DNA from: Hanleya hanleyi
Taxonomy: Eukaryota; Mollusca; Polyplacophora; Lepidopleurida; Hanleyidae
Length of the DNA stretch: 64,000 bases
Direction of reading: 5' to 3'
Assembly: GCA_036873755.1 (NCBI GenBank)
Contig: JAVTVY010017392.1
Span: forward strand, 496,001-560,000
Shown: in pieces, positions 25,510 through 34,159 of the stretch
Position numbering within the stretch: the first letter of the stretch is position 1
Layout of the letters: every line of letters begins with the position of its first letter
Notes under the pieces: model-generated
What the model saw: the letters and a program-made list of their open reading frames with translations, nothing else
Databases searched by the model: none
Told to the model about the DNA's origin: nothing
Made by a program: the position numbers and the translations under genes

Positions 25510-26968
25510 AAAAAGCTTCCGCGGAGAAAAAGTAGTCCCCAGACTTCAAATACGCTGCATGGTCCGATTGGGTCGAGTGAGGTATCAAAGTGAAGCATTC
25601 GTGAAGGGGCATCCAGTCATGTGTGGGTGCATGTAAAATTAGGATTTTTTCCCGAAACTATAAAAAGCGGAACACGGACTTTACCCCTAAAATAGAGAAA
25701 AACACCTATCAACCCTAGTCAAAAGGGCTAATATCGGTCCCCGGGCTTATTGGGACCTGCCTATCAAGTCAATGGGGTGGGTGCATGTAAAATTAGGATT
25801 TTTTCCCGAAACTATAAAAAGCGGAATACGGACTTTACCCCTAAAATAGGGGAAAACACCTATCAACCCTAGCCAAAAGGGCTAATATCGGTCCCCGGGC
25901 TTACTGGGACCTGCCTATCAAGTCAATGGGGTGGGTGCATGTAAAATTAGGATTTTTTCCCGAAACTATAAAAAGCGGAACACGGACTTTACCCCTACAA
26001 TAGGGGTCTGTATTATACAATATAAGGGAAAATGCCTGTATGGGGTATGGGGATGGTCAATTTTTTTCGTGGGCTTTACTATGGCTTGTGGGGTCGCGTT
26101 TTTCTCGTCTCGCCAAGAAAATGACAATGGGAAGGGTCCCGGAGCGAATCGGTGAAATTTTTGGGAAAAGTCACCGAGGTCTGTATATAGGCCCATAGGC
26201 TGGCCATGGGGGGTATAGGTCCAACCTGGGAAATTCACACACGTTCATTGTGATATGGGTTGCTTGGATTTGTTTTTCACGTCTCATCATTTAGAACACG
26301 ATGGGAAGGGTCCCGGAGCGAAACGGTGAAATTTTTGGAAAAAGTCACCGAGGCCTGGGTAAGCCCATAGGCCTATACTGCATGGCTATGGGTGTATAGG
26401 GCCATACGGGGTGAACGTTTTGGGATCTAGGTGGGCCACTAATGGCCCGATGGGGTCGAGTGAGGTATCAATGTGAAGCCTATGTGAGGGGGCAACCGAT
26501 GGGATGGATGTGGGGTAGGAATATCGTCATTCTGCGCATGCGCAATAGACAAAGTGTATGGAAATAGACGTTTTGGGATCTAGGGGAGCCACTAGTGGCC
26601 CGATTGGATCGAGTGAGGTATCAATGTGAAGCCTATGTGAGGGGGCATCTGATGGGAGAGTGCGCGGTTGAAATATCGTCACTCTGCGCATGCGCAATGG
26701 ACAAAGGGTATGGAAATAGACGTTTTGGGGTCTAGGTGGGCCACTAGTGGGCCGATGGGATCGAGTGAGGTTTCCATGTGAAGCCTATGTGAGGGGGCTA
26801 GACTAGGGTGTCGTTTCCATTCTGCTGCGCATGTCACGTGCGTTGTGACGTCACTTCCGGGTTTCACCTCCAAACCCAGAAGAGTTCCAATGTTCTCTTA
26901 GACGTCCGGATGTTCAACTTCCGGGGTTTTTCCCGGCCCGGCCCGGCCCGCCCCGGCCGCAGCGCGCG
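25510..26968 (+). repeat. Left inverted terminal repeat of element 1
   Basis: It is mirrored by 36573-37715. Inside are three copies of a ~152-bp unit (starting GTGGGTGCATGTAAAATTAG near 25624, 25778 and 25932), each with an ACTATAAAAAGCGG motif. There are also three copies of a ~145-bp unit (near 26410, 26570 and 26720) with a GGGTCGAGTGAGGT-type core; two of these carry an intact NRF-1-like palindrome (CTGCGCATGCGCAA), and the third has CTGCGCATGTCACGTG. The right repeat has fewer copies of the second unit, which explains its shorter length. The inner end is a GC-rich CCGGCCCGGCCC run followed by GCGCGCGCG. Confidence 0.85.
26820..26870. promoter_or_regulatory. E-box, CRE and ETS-like cluster in the left repeat
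   Basis: CACGTG, TGACGTCA (26846-26853) and CACTTCCGGG lie within 50 bp, a typical metazoan proximal-promoter arrangement. The mirrored copy is near 36685-36720. Binding is inferred from motif identity only. Confidence 0.4.
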
Positions 26969-27174
26969 CGCGCGGGGGTGATCTGATGCCGCAGCGCGCG
27001 CGGGTTATCCGGAAGTGCGTGGGTGAATCCGCAGCGCGCGCGCGCATGAAGACCCTCATACATACCCCAATGCAGGTGCAGACGTGATGTGCCCGGATGA
27101 TAGACACGGACGTCGCCGAGAAAAACACATACAACACGCCACATACAGTCGCCCCCCTCAAGACCCTCATATAT

Positions 27175-27311
27175 ACCCGAAAAGATACGGACGTTACCGA
27201 AAAGATACGGACATAACCGAAAAGACACGGACGTTACCGAAAAGACACGGACTTTACCGAAAAGACACGGACTTTACCGAAAAGACACGGACGTACCCGA
27301 AAAGACACGAA
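27175..27311 (+). repeat. 20-bp tandem repeat, about 7 copies
   Basis: The unit is CGAAAAGACACGGACGTTAC with small changes (ATAAC, CTTTAC). It lies in the leader between the left terminal repeat and the first gene. A frame crosses it but merely repeats the unit, so I do not call a gene. Confidence 0.9.
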
Positions 27312-27518
27312 GGTGAACGACATTGTGGAAAACCCCCACAGACAGGTCAGTACATGTCCTATCATGTTCACAGGTTACGCCCGATTCACGCATAATAAAA
27401 GGATTGATCTGTAATCTGTGTTGTTGTTGCTCTCTTTTTTGGACTAACCCTTCAAAATATTACGTATCACGGACTACACCCGTAGAGCAACGTCTAGGCG
27501 CGCATGTGTGACATGGTC

Positions 27519-27526
27519 TATAAAAC
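27519..27526 (+). promoter_or_regulatory. TATA box upstream of the first gene of element 1
   Basis: TATAAAAC lies 53 bp before the ATG at 27572. Similar TATA-like motifs precede other genes of the element at 40-55 bp: TATTAATA near 27915, TATAAATA at 28500, TATAAATA at 29002, TATAAAG near 30111 and GATAAAAAG near 31709. Confidence 0.55.
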
Positions 27527-27571
27527 ACGTCTCTCTGGATCCTGCACCTCCGTTTCTACGGTTGCAGAGCC

Positions 27572-27898
27572 ATGACGGACACCCGTCCCTATGCGACTCG
27601 CATTTTACAGCATGTGACCGTGGTTAATTCACTCACGGGTTACCGAGTAGTGGATCGGTCCATTTTTTCAGATGGCGACGACAACGAGGGGCGACGCCAG
27701 ATCCTGAACGATTTCACAGAAGCGGTCCTCGACAGAGTGCACTCGATGGAGAGGTGTGCCATCACTCACCACTACTGGACTATGACAGCCATCCTTGATG
27801 CTCGGGCTATGGACCACGAGCGCTCACGCCGGAATCAGCGACGGTTGATTGGCCTAGTCATAGTCTGTGCCCTATTGACCCTGGCGCTGTGGCATTGA
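27572..27898 (+). CDS. Small tail-anchored membrane protein of element 1
   Basis: This is a 108-residue protein with an acidic/polar N-terminal body and a basic stretch (RRNQRRL) just before a single C-terminal membrane segment, IGLVIVCALLTLALW (about residues 93-107). It therefore looks tail-anchored, with the N-terminus in the cytosol. It is the first gene after the left repeat and has its own TATA box. The start is ATG in CATGACGG; an upstream start is unlikely because the leader is short. I do not recognise a family. Small membrane proteins are common accessory genes in adintovirus-like elements, but no function can be assigned. Confidence 0.6.
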   Translation: MTDTRPYATRILQHVTVVNSLTGYRVVDRSIFSDGDDNEGRRQILNDFTEAVLDRVHSMERCAITHHYWTMTAILDARAMDHERSRRNQRRLIGLVIVCALLTLALWH

Positions 27899-27970
27899 CA
27901 GTAGGACCGGACTATTAATACGAGGGTCAGACACATTGTGCGTCATTCAACGATCGTCATTGGGTCAACC

Positions 27971-28504
27971 ATGTCACCAGTTCTACGAGCCATCCTTCCC
28001 CTTACACCCCGGGTGGGGTTACACGTCTATGAAGATAAAGTCACCCTCGTGGAAGACCGTGGAGATGTTTGCTGGTCGCCCGCTGAGACCGTATCGAATA
28101 CGGTTACGCTACACCGTGACGGCTGGACCAAATTTAAACGGGTGTTGAGCGGCGAGCTCGACGGACACCTCATCCACATAGACAATGCCATCTACGTACC
28201 CCGTGGGCCCTTCTTCCCACGCCTGGCCCGCTACCAAGACCCTACGCGAGGCTTCACCCTAGATCCCGATCTGTGGACAGCCTTCGAGAAAGTGATGCCT
28301 ATCGTGGACCAGCTGTTTACACCGGACGAGCGGTCATCAGACGAGTTGGAGTGGGCTCGTGCCCTGAGAGAAGCGGCGGCAGAACCCAATGAACAAATGT
28401 CTAGCCATGAACCAGACGACGATGCCATTGATTACCCGGCTAGACTCAGTCAGCCCAGTGACATGACCACCCGATCCTTTGATCTCACGGGGTTCTCCCT
28501 ATAA
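27971..28504 (+). CDS. PC4-like accessory protein 1
   Basis: The ATG at 27971 gives 177 residues. The core runs from VGLHVYEDKVTLVE through TLHRDGWTKFKRVLSGELDG to FTLDPDLWTAFEKVMPIVDQ. The last segment, Leu-x-x-x-x-Trp-x-x-Phe followed by an acidic turn, resembles the C-terminal helix of the PC4/p15 single-strand DNA-binding coactivator fold, and the first half looks like strands. The C-terminal tail is acidic and low-complexity. The next gene is a paralogue with the same core, so this is a tandem duplication. If PC4-like, it would bind single-stranded DNA or act in transcription. The assignment is by motif resemblance only. Confidence 0.5.
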   Translation: MSPVLRAILPLTPRVGLHVYEDKVTLVEDRGDVCWSPAETVSNTVTLHRDGWTKFKRVLSGELDGHLIHIDNAIYVPRGPFFPRLARYQDPTRGFTLDPDLWTAFEKVMPIVDQLFTPDERSSDELEWARALREAAAEPNEQMSSHEPDDDAIDYPARLSQPSDMTTRSFDLTGFSL

Positions 28505-28546
28505 ATACGAGAGACAGTCAAATTTTGTACCATTCACGTACTGACC

Positions 28547-29017
28547 ATGACGGAGCATATGATACTGGCGTATCTCAGCTTGACCCCCGAGGTTTTCCTG
28601 CACGTTTATGCGGATACGGTCGATATCATGGAGGAGGTGGGAGACATCTGTGATGCGGACCCTACACAACCGTGCCCGGCCCACATTCGTCTGTCCCGGG
28701 AGGGCTGGACCAAATTCAAACGGGTGTTGTCTGGTGAACTGGACGGCGACCTCATCCACTTGTGTCACGATGTGTACATCCGACGCGGCCCTTTCTTTGC
28801 TCAATTGGCTCGGCTAGATGGGGGTACAGTGCATTTTAACCTTCACCCTGATCTATGGTCTGCATTGGAAGATGCCGTGGTAGATGTGGATCAAGTGCTT
28901 ATCAAGCGGTCATCAGACGAGTTGGACTGGTCATTTACCATGGACACTGTGGAAGCCAACGAAGAAAATCAGAAAGAAACTCCGGCCCAAGATATACCCG
29001 TTATAAATAAACGATAG
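28547..29017 (+). CDS. PC4-like accessory protein 2 (paralogue)
   Basis: This 156-residue protein starts 43 bp after the preceding gene, with TATAAATA at 28500-28507 as its likely core promoter. It shares WTKFKRVLSGELDG, the RGPFF motif and the LHPDLWSALEDAV helix with its neighbour, but differs in the loop (GDICDADPTQPCP) and has a shorter acidic tail. Conservation of the same core in two tandem genes, both with intact frames next to badly broken structural genes, is notable. Function as for the paralogue: possible nucleic-acid binding, unproven. Confidence 0.5.
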   Translation: MTEHMILAYLSLTPEVFLHVYADTVDIMEEVGDICDADPTQPCPAHIRLSREGWTKFKRVLSGELDGDLIHLCHDVYIRRGPFFAQLARLDGGTVHFNLHPDLWSALEDAVVDVDQVLIKRSSDELDWSFTMDTVEANEENQKETPAQDIPVINKR

Positions 29018-29044
29018 AGCCAGGGTGCATCATCATTTGTCACC

Positions 29045-30117
29045 ATGAAGCGCTGGGAGAAGGTGCTGGATAACTTATACTACAGTCCCGACAGTCCGGC
29101 GGCCTATAGTGCATTGTCGGCTCTCTATCGAGCGGCCAAACCCCAGGGGATACAACGTGCCCAAGTCCGAGATTGGTTAAGAAGACAAGACACCTATACC
29201 TTACATCGATCTGTCCGTCGCCATTTTCTACGGAACCGGGTCATCGTGGGAGGAATAGATGCCCAGAGGCAAGCGGATTTGGTCGATATGAGCGCCTTTG
29301 CCAAACACAACGATGGGAGTCGGTATATCTTGACGTGCATCGATATCCTATCGAAGTATGCGTGGGTGGTACCCATCCGGACGAAAACGGAGGGGAATCT
29401 CATAGCGGCGTTCAAAGACATCTTCAAGACCGGGCGCACACCTTTGTATTTGCGAACCGACGAAGGCACGGAATTCCTCAACAGACCGTTCCAACAGTTT
29501 CTGAAGCCCAGAAGGTGTTTTTCTTCCATACGTACAGCGAGACCAAGGCTTCCGTGGTGGAAAGGTTCAACAGGACATTCAAAGGCCGTATGTATAAATA
29601 TTTCACCTATAAGAATACAAAGCGGTACATCGATGTTCTCCCGAAACTTGTGAGTGGTTACAATCGAGCCTATCACCGGAGTATAGAGAGAGCTCCCATT
29701 ACCGTGATCCAACGCAATGAAGCCAAAGTCCGGCGTGTCTTGTACCCCATACAATCGCAACGAGCACCGAAGGCGGTGTTCAAGTTCGGGGACCCTGTAC
29801 GGATCAGTAAAGTCAAGGGCAAGTTCGAGAAAAGTTACTTGCCCAACTGGAGCGATGAGCACTTCCTGATTAAACGGCGCCTACCCCGACAGCAGCGAGT
29901 CTATGAACTGGAAGATCTTCAAGGGGAACCGTTGCTAGGGACGTTTTACGAGATGGAATTACAGCCTGTCGTAAAAACACAGCAAGACTACTACACGGTG
30001 GAGCAGATTTTGAAAACGGAACGTCGACGTGGCAAACTGTTTCATTTCGTGAAATGGCAAGGCTGGCCCAGTTCCTTCAATTCCTGGATCGCAGCCAACC
30101 AGGTGAAACGACTATAA
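29045..30117 (+). pseudogene. Polinton integrase with chromodomain, one frameshift
   Basis: This DDE integrase inserts Polinton DNA and makes a 6-bp target duplication. The first frame (29045 to about 29510) has the helical N-terminal module with YTLHRSVRRHF, then the first catalytic Asp in ADLVDMSAF and the second in LRTDEGTEF. The second frame (about 29510-30117) holds the catalytic Glu in SVVERFNRTFKGR, the C-terminal barrel with FGDPVRISKV, and a chromodomain (YYTVEQILKTERRRG, then FVKWQGWPSSFNSWI) ending at the TAA. The two frames overlap, so one indel near 29510 separates the second Asp from the Glu. All three catalytic residues remain, but in different frames. TATAAATA at 29002 is the likely promoter. 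Confidence 0.9.
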
Positions 30118-30167
30118 AGCCAGACACCACTACCGTCATCCTTCATTCCACGTCCGACCACGGTGCT

Positions 30168-30713
30168 ATGGACAAGCAGCAGTTGCCTCTGAACACAGCG
30201 TCTCCCAAAACGCGCAAAGCGCAAGTGGGCTTTGTGGTGATATTGCTAACCCTGCCGAGTGTGTTGTACGGAGGTGTGTTTTACGACGTAACCTATGTCA
30301 GCACGTTACTTAACCAACTGAGAGCATCAGCCATCAGTGAAACCGGTCTACAGATAGCACCAGACAACCCCGTATCGAGCCCAGTCATCACCACACCCCG
30401 TGTACAAGCCACAACGAGCTCCACACAAAGCTCCACACCTACACCAAGTACACCCACTACGTCTGAAAACCCACCGGATTTCATCCCTCACAGTGAACAG
30501 ACAACGACGACCAACGTTGTACCCACCACCATCATCCCTCACATTGAACAGACAACGACGACCGACGTTGTACCCACCACCACCACTCCAGTTCACTCGT
30601 ACGAAATTTACAAGAGCGGGTTACCACGACAACGGATACACCTCGAACCATGGACCCTCGGTGGCAGCATCCCTTCACTTGCGTCATCGCAGGACCGACG
30701 GGTTCCGGCAAAA
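30168..30713 (+). CDS. Mucin-like single-pass membrane protein of element 1 (3' end disrupted)
   Basis: The ATG at 30168 follows a TATAAAG by about 55 bp. Residues 1-18 are polar and basic (KTRK), and about 20-40 form a membrane segment (VGFVVILLTLPSVLYGGVF). The rest is a Thr/Ser/Pro-rich stalk with two copies of an IPHxEQTTTT repeat, a likely site of heavy O-glycosylation. The layout suggests a signal-anchor surface protein. The frame overlaps the start of the packaging ATPase and then runs into the inserted element, so its native end is unknown. A role at the virion or cell surface is possible, but nothing in the sequence shows receptor binding. Confidence 0.5.
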
Positions 30714-31704
30714 TTACAAGCGTCTAGTCCGTCATTCATAATCCAGCCGTCGTCCATTAGAGAATATCCACGTCCATAATCCAAAGACCTATTTCATATT
30801 CCATATAACAGTATTAGCACCAAATTCAAAAAGACAATCATAGTATACATAAACATAGGCTTGTTTCCTGCAAGAGAGAAGCGGTCAACAGTTTTCAATG
30901 ATGCCGGCAAGACATCATGATGTTCCAAAAATATCAAATCCGTATCGCTGATCAGTATTCTTAATCCATAGTATTCGTTGTAAAGTCGTCATCTAAAGAA
31001 TGATGTATCTCAGTCACGCTTTGATTGTGACTGTTCATATGAGTACCATGAGGATCTTGAAAACGCACTTCGTCAGGAAGCTCCTTCAACACGCCGACAG
31101 CATGATCACCCCACCCATTGTCCGAGTCGTGTGGTGTTACGGAGAATGGCAGGCAGCGTATGCAGCAATGCCCCACATCACGCTCGTGGAAGGGCTACCC
31201 AACCTGGCCGATTTGGAACCGGACACCTTAGTGGTTCTGGATGATCTCATGGCGGAGACGGACAGTCGGGTCACCCAACTCTTTACCAAAGGCAGCCATC
31301 ATCGTCGGTTGAGCATCATCTACATTGTGCAGAATCTGTTCAGTAAAAACAAAGAACATCGGAACATCAGCTTAAATGCCCACTACATGGTGGTCTTCAA
31401 AAACTCGAGAGATACCACTCAACTGCTGCACCTGGCGAGACAGATGTACCCCTGACACACACCGTTTGCGTTGGAAGCCTTCAAAGATGCGACAACCCGT
31501 CAGCACGGGTATATGCTCTTCGACCTGAAGCAAGCCACCCCCGACCACCTTCGACTACGGACCGGCATCTTTCCCGGAGAGGCCCACCACGTGTACATGC
31601 AAAAAACCCCACAGTGGCTCCCCCAGCTGGAGTGTGTGTTTGATGATGGGGATAATAAAAAAAATGAATACCACAGCATGGTTGACTTTGTCTCTGTTCT
31701 CTGA
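30650..31704 (+). pseudogene. FtsK/HerA-type genome packaging ATPase, interrupted
   Basis: This enzyme pumps DNA into capsids in Polintons and related viruses. The ATG at 30650 starts a short N-terminus leading to the Walker A loop, IAGPTGSGK, at 30686-30712. The gene is then interrupted exactly after the Lys codon region by about 345 bp of foreign DNA (30714-31059). It resumes with FVRKLLQHADSMI. Walker B is LVVLDDLM near 31231-31254, followed by KGSHHRRLSIIYIVQNLF. An in-frame TGA at 31453-31455 is a nonsense codon, because homologous-looking sequence continues in the same frame to the stop at 31702. The gene therefore carries two independent lesions. Confidence 0.85.
30714..31059 (+). mobile_element. 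~345-bp MITE-like insertion in the ATPase Walker A loop
   Basis: The insert runs from TTACAAGCGTCTAG to GAGGATCTTG and is flanked by AAAA on both sides (30710-30713 and 31060-31063). A near-identical inverted copy lies at 44947-45292, which defines the shared core ACAAGCGTCTAG...GAGGATCTTGAA. It has only 4-5 bp of terminal inverted symmetry (CAAG...CTTG) and no coding capacity. The exact ends are uncertain by a few bases. Confidence 0.7.
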
Positions 31705-31749
31705 GGTAGATAAAAAGGGCAGAGTTGTGGGTTCTGGCATTAGTTGTAC

Positions 31750-32094
31750 ATGATGTCTGCGCGAGTACGGAAGCACGCTCCCACGCTCCGTGTATTGAAG
31801 ACGGCCCCACCCGAGTTGGTCCGAACCATTGTACGCGGTGCGGACCCTGACCTTGTACGCTGTCTGTGCGAGATCGGGTACAACCTGTTAAAAGGCAACG
31901 TTCCACTGACTCCGGCTCAGAAGACCAAGTTGGCCAAGCATAAGACAGGTCTCCGAACCCTAGTCCAGAAGCGGGTCCCTCAAACACAAAAGAAAAAGGT
32001 GTTACAGAAAGGCGGCTTTCTCGGGGCCATCTTAGCACCGTTGGCCGCTTCCGTGTTGGGTCCAGTATTGGGTGGACTCTTCGGCCGACAATGA
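31750..32094 (+). CDS. Small basic core-like protein of element 1
   Basis: The ATG at 31750 (immediately followed by a second ATG) gives 114 residues. The N-terminal half is basic and helical (LIxxGADPDLVRCLCEIGYN-like), then KQ/KK-rich (VPQTQKKKVLQ). The C-terminus is GGFLGAILAPLAASVLGPVLGGLF, hydrophobic and glycine-rich. This layout recurs in animal Polinton/adintovirus structural clusters and resembles a membrane-active or core peptide released by the viral protease. The following gene's ATG overlaps this stop (ATGA at 32091-32094). Function is inferred from position and composition. Confidence 0.6.
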   Translation: MMSARVRKHAPTLRVLKTAPPELVRTIVRGADPDLVRCLCEIGYNLLKGNVPLTPAQKTKLAKHKTGLRTLVQKRVPQTQKKKVLQKGGFLGAILAPLAASVLGPVLGGLFGRQ

Positions 32095-32933
32095 ACCACA
32101 CGAAAAAAATGGTCCTCGTCGAACCACGGTTCCTTCAAAACCTCCAATCGCCCTACCCTGTTCCACCTACGGTGAAGACCATAAACACCCTCGATGGAGA
32201 GATACAACAGATCTTACAGAGACCGGGGTTAAGCGACAGTGAGAAAGTACAACGGTACAATGAGACGCTTCAACGGTACATGACGTTCATGGACCAATAC
32301 AAAACCCTCTCTACCCCACCACCACCACCACCACCACCACCACGCGACACACCGCCGACCTCAGCACCGCTCCAACAGCCGCCATTACCAGGGGTACCAC
32401 CCACAGCCCCACAGTGGGTGGAAGACGAAGTGCTGAAGAGTGTACCTGCATCGTTCAAGAAACAAGCTGGCCTGGTATTACAACGGATGAAACAGAATCC
32501 TAACATGACTTGGAATGATAAAGGCGAACTACTGGTACAGAATCAGGTGGTCCCCGGGACCCACATGACGGATTTAGTGAATGACCTGATGCGTAAACGC
32601 AGGTCGCACACGGATCCTCGAGGATGGGAGGTCTTCGCTCAAGGCTTGAAAGACATGCATGTACCACAGGAATTGGTGGGGAACCCCCAGCGCTGGGCCT
32701 TTATGCAGCGAACCCAGCAATCGCCGAGTGGCCCACTACCTTCTTGGGAATCCGAATGGGAACCGGAGTCACCCACCAAAACACCACCACCACAACGGGC
32801 ACCTTCTTTTCAGACCTTTAAAAAACCATCCTTGATCAAGACACCCCACATCTCCAGAGCCGTGACACGTAGCAAGTCACCGCGACGAACACGACGCCGG
32901 ACACAACCGCCCAAGGCCTGGAACACCTATTAA
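32091..32933 (+). CDS. Pro-rich structural-cluster protein of element 1
   Basis: This is a 280-residue intact frame starting in the ATGA overlap. Residues 1-70 are helical (TLDGEIQQILQRPGLSD). Residues about 77-105 contain a nine-proline run and further Pro-rich sequence. A conserved-looking block follows (WNDKGELLVQNQVVPGTHMT, DLVNDLMRKRR, GWEVFAQGLKDMHVPQELVG). The C-terminus is Arg/Lys/Ser-rich (SKSPRRTRRRTQ), suited to DNA binding. Proteins with this middle block sit beside capsid genes in many invertebrate Polintons. It is probably a virion or core component, but no biochemical role is known to me. Confidence 0.55.
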   Translation: MNHTKKMVLVEPRFLQNLQSPYPVPPTVKTINTLDGEIQQILQRPGLSDSEKVQRYNETLQRYMTFMDQYKTLSTPPPPPPPPPRDTPPTSAPLQQPPLPGVPPTAPQWVEDEVLKSVPASFKKQAGLVLQRMKQNPNMTWNDKGELLVQNQVVPGTHMTDLVNDLMRKRRSHTDPRGWEVFAQGLKDMHVPQELVGNPQRWAFMQRTQQSPSGPLPSWESEWEPESPTKTPPPQRAPSFQTFKKPSLIKTPHISRAVTRSKSPRRTRRRTQPPKAWNTY

Positions 32934-32965
32934 ACCAACAGCAGCAGCAGGACAGCTCAGTCGCC

Positions 32966-33752
32966 ATGTTTTACCTCACCCTACCCAGTAACAGTTCGCT
33001 GGATGTGTTTCCTGACAATACCTTGGCCAAGTACGTGACCCAGTTACCGCAACCATTGCATTTACCTGGGCGCTGGGAATGCGGCCTAGTGGATATCCAA
33101 TACCCTTACTCGTGGTACAACGTGCGAGCCAATGAAGTGTGGTACGAGGTGACTTACGAAGGAAAAGACACCCGACTCACCCTCCCCGAAGGCCAATACG
33201 ATACTCCCAAGGAGTTCATGGGTGGGCTGTCAAGACAGTTGCATTATAAGGCTCTACGGGATGTCACGAATACTTCAAAACCCATCAAATCCTATCCCTT
33301 CAAGAATCACGTGGACTTCGATTACAACGCACACAACGACAAGGCACAGCTTATCGTCACCGCCAACGCGAGTGTCGTACTGAGTCCTATCCTACAGCAA
33401 ATGCTGGGTTTCGATCTACAGACGTTCGCTGGTCCCACCGCCCACCAAGGCGAGATCCCGATGGATATGAAGTCGGGTATGTACGGACTCTACGTCTACT
33501 CGGACGTGGTGGACAACCACATCGTGGGCGATATCAACACCTCTGTTACGGGTGGTCCCCATTAAAAAGACGTATGGAGATCAAGTCACCCACAGTTTCA
33601 CCAACATGCTCTACCTGCCCGTACGACAAACCGACATCAACACGATCACGGTGGATATAAGAGATGACACGGGACGACCGGTGGCATTCGAACGAGGAAA
33701 AGTGGTGCTGACACTTCATTTTCGACAAGCACGTGCTCCCCACTTTGTATAA
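32966..33752 (+). pseudogene. Penton-like minor capsid protein, one frameshift
   Basis: The minor capsid (penton-type, single jelly-roll) protein forms capsid vertices in Polintons. The first frame (32966-33565) starts MFYLTLPSNSSLDVFPDNTL and includes WECGLVDIQYP and LQQMLGFD, motifs common to this family. It shifts near 33555 into a second frame (to 33752) with the final strands LYLPVRQTDINTI, IRDDTGRPVAFERG and VVLTLHFRQ. Total length, about 260 residues, is normal for the family. The TAATG at 33750-33754 overlaps the next start. The single indel would remove the last quarter. Confidence 0.75.
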
Positions 33753-34156
33753 TGAAGGTCCCTTACGAGTGCGATGCACGCAGCTATATGGACTATTATG
33801 CCCAACAGGCCGGCGGTGGCCTTCCGGTCTTTAGTGGTGCACGCATGCAACGAGGACATGGGCTGGGGAACATACTCGGGAGCATCGTCAAAACGTTCCT
33901 GCCCTTGGTGACGCGTGGGGTGAAAGCAATCGGCAAACAAGCGGTACGCAGTGGACTGCAAGTCGCCGGTGATGTCTTGGGGGGTACGGCACCCAAAGAA
34001 GCCTTGAAACGGCGGGCCAAAGAAGCAGGAGGCGTCTTGGTGGCCAAAGCACAACGCACCGTAGGGAATAAAAGACCTGCACCACCGAGACCACGCACCA
34101 GTCGACGACCGACCCAGCGACGACGCACATCGAAGACCCAGGATATCTTTTCTTAA
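33752..34156 (+). CDS. pVI/pX-like core protein of element 1
   Basis: This is a 134-residue intact frame. After a short N-terminus comes QAGGGLPVFSGARMQRGHGL, whose Gly-Gly run resembles an adenain-type cleavage site. An amphipathic helix follows (GNILGSIVKTFLPLVTRGVK), then GLQVAGDVLGG and a strongly basic tail (PRPRTSRRPTQRRR). The arrangement matches the pVI/pX-like proteins of adintoviruses and Polintons, which link DNA to the capsid and may disrupt membranes on entry. The assignment rests on composition and its place between minor and major capsid genes. Confidence 0.65.
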   Translation: MKVPYECDARSYMDYYAQQAGGGLPVFSGARMQRGHGLGNILGSIVKTFLPLVTRGVKAIGKQAVRSGLQVAGDVLGGTAPKEALKRRAKEAGGVLVAKAQRTVGNKRPAPPRPRTSRRPTQRRRTSKTQDIFS

Positions 34157-34159
34157 AAC

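Noticed and set aside
27084..27395. 103-residue frame in the leader of element 1
   Set aside because: It mostly translates the 20-bp tandem repeat and lacks any recognisable domain.
29505..29525. Programmed ribosomal frameshift in the integrase
   Set aside because: No convincing slippery site with downstream structure, and similar breaks occur in several other genes of the element, so decay or read errors are simpler.
29194..29862. 222-residue minus-strand frame opposite the integrase
   Set aside because: Antisense shadow of a strongly supported integrase; no motif of its own.
31481..32101. 206-residue minus-strand frame opposite the ATPase end and core-like gene
   Set aside because: Antisense shadow with no domain and low-complexity composition.
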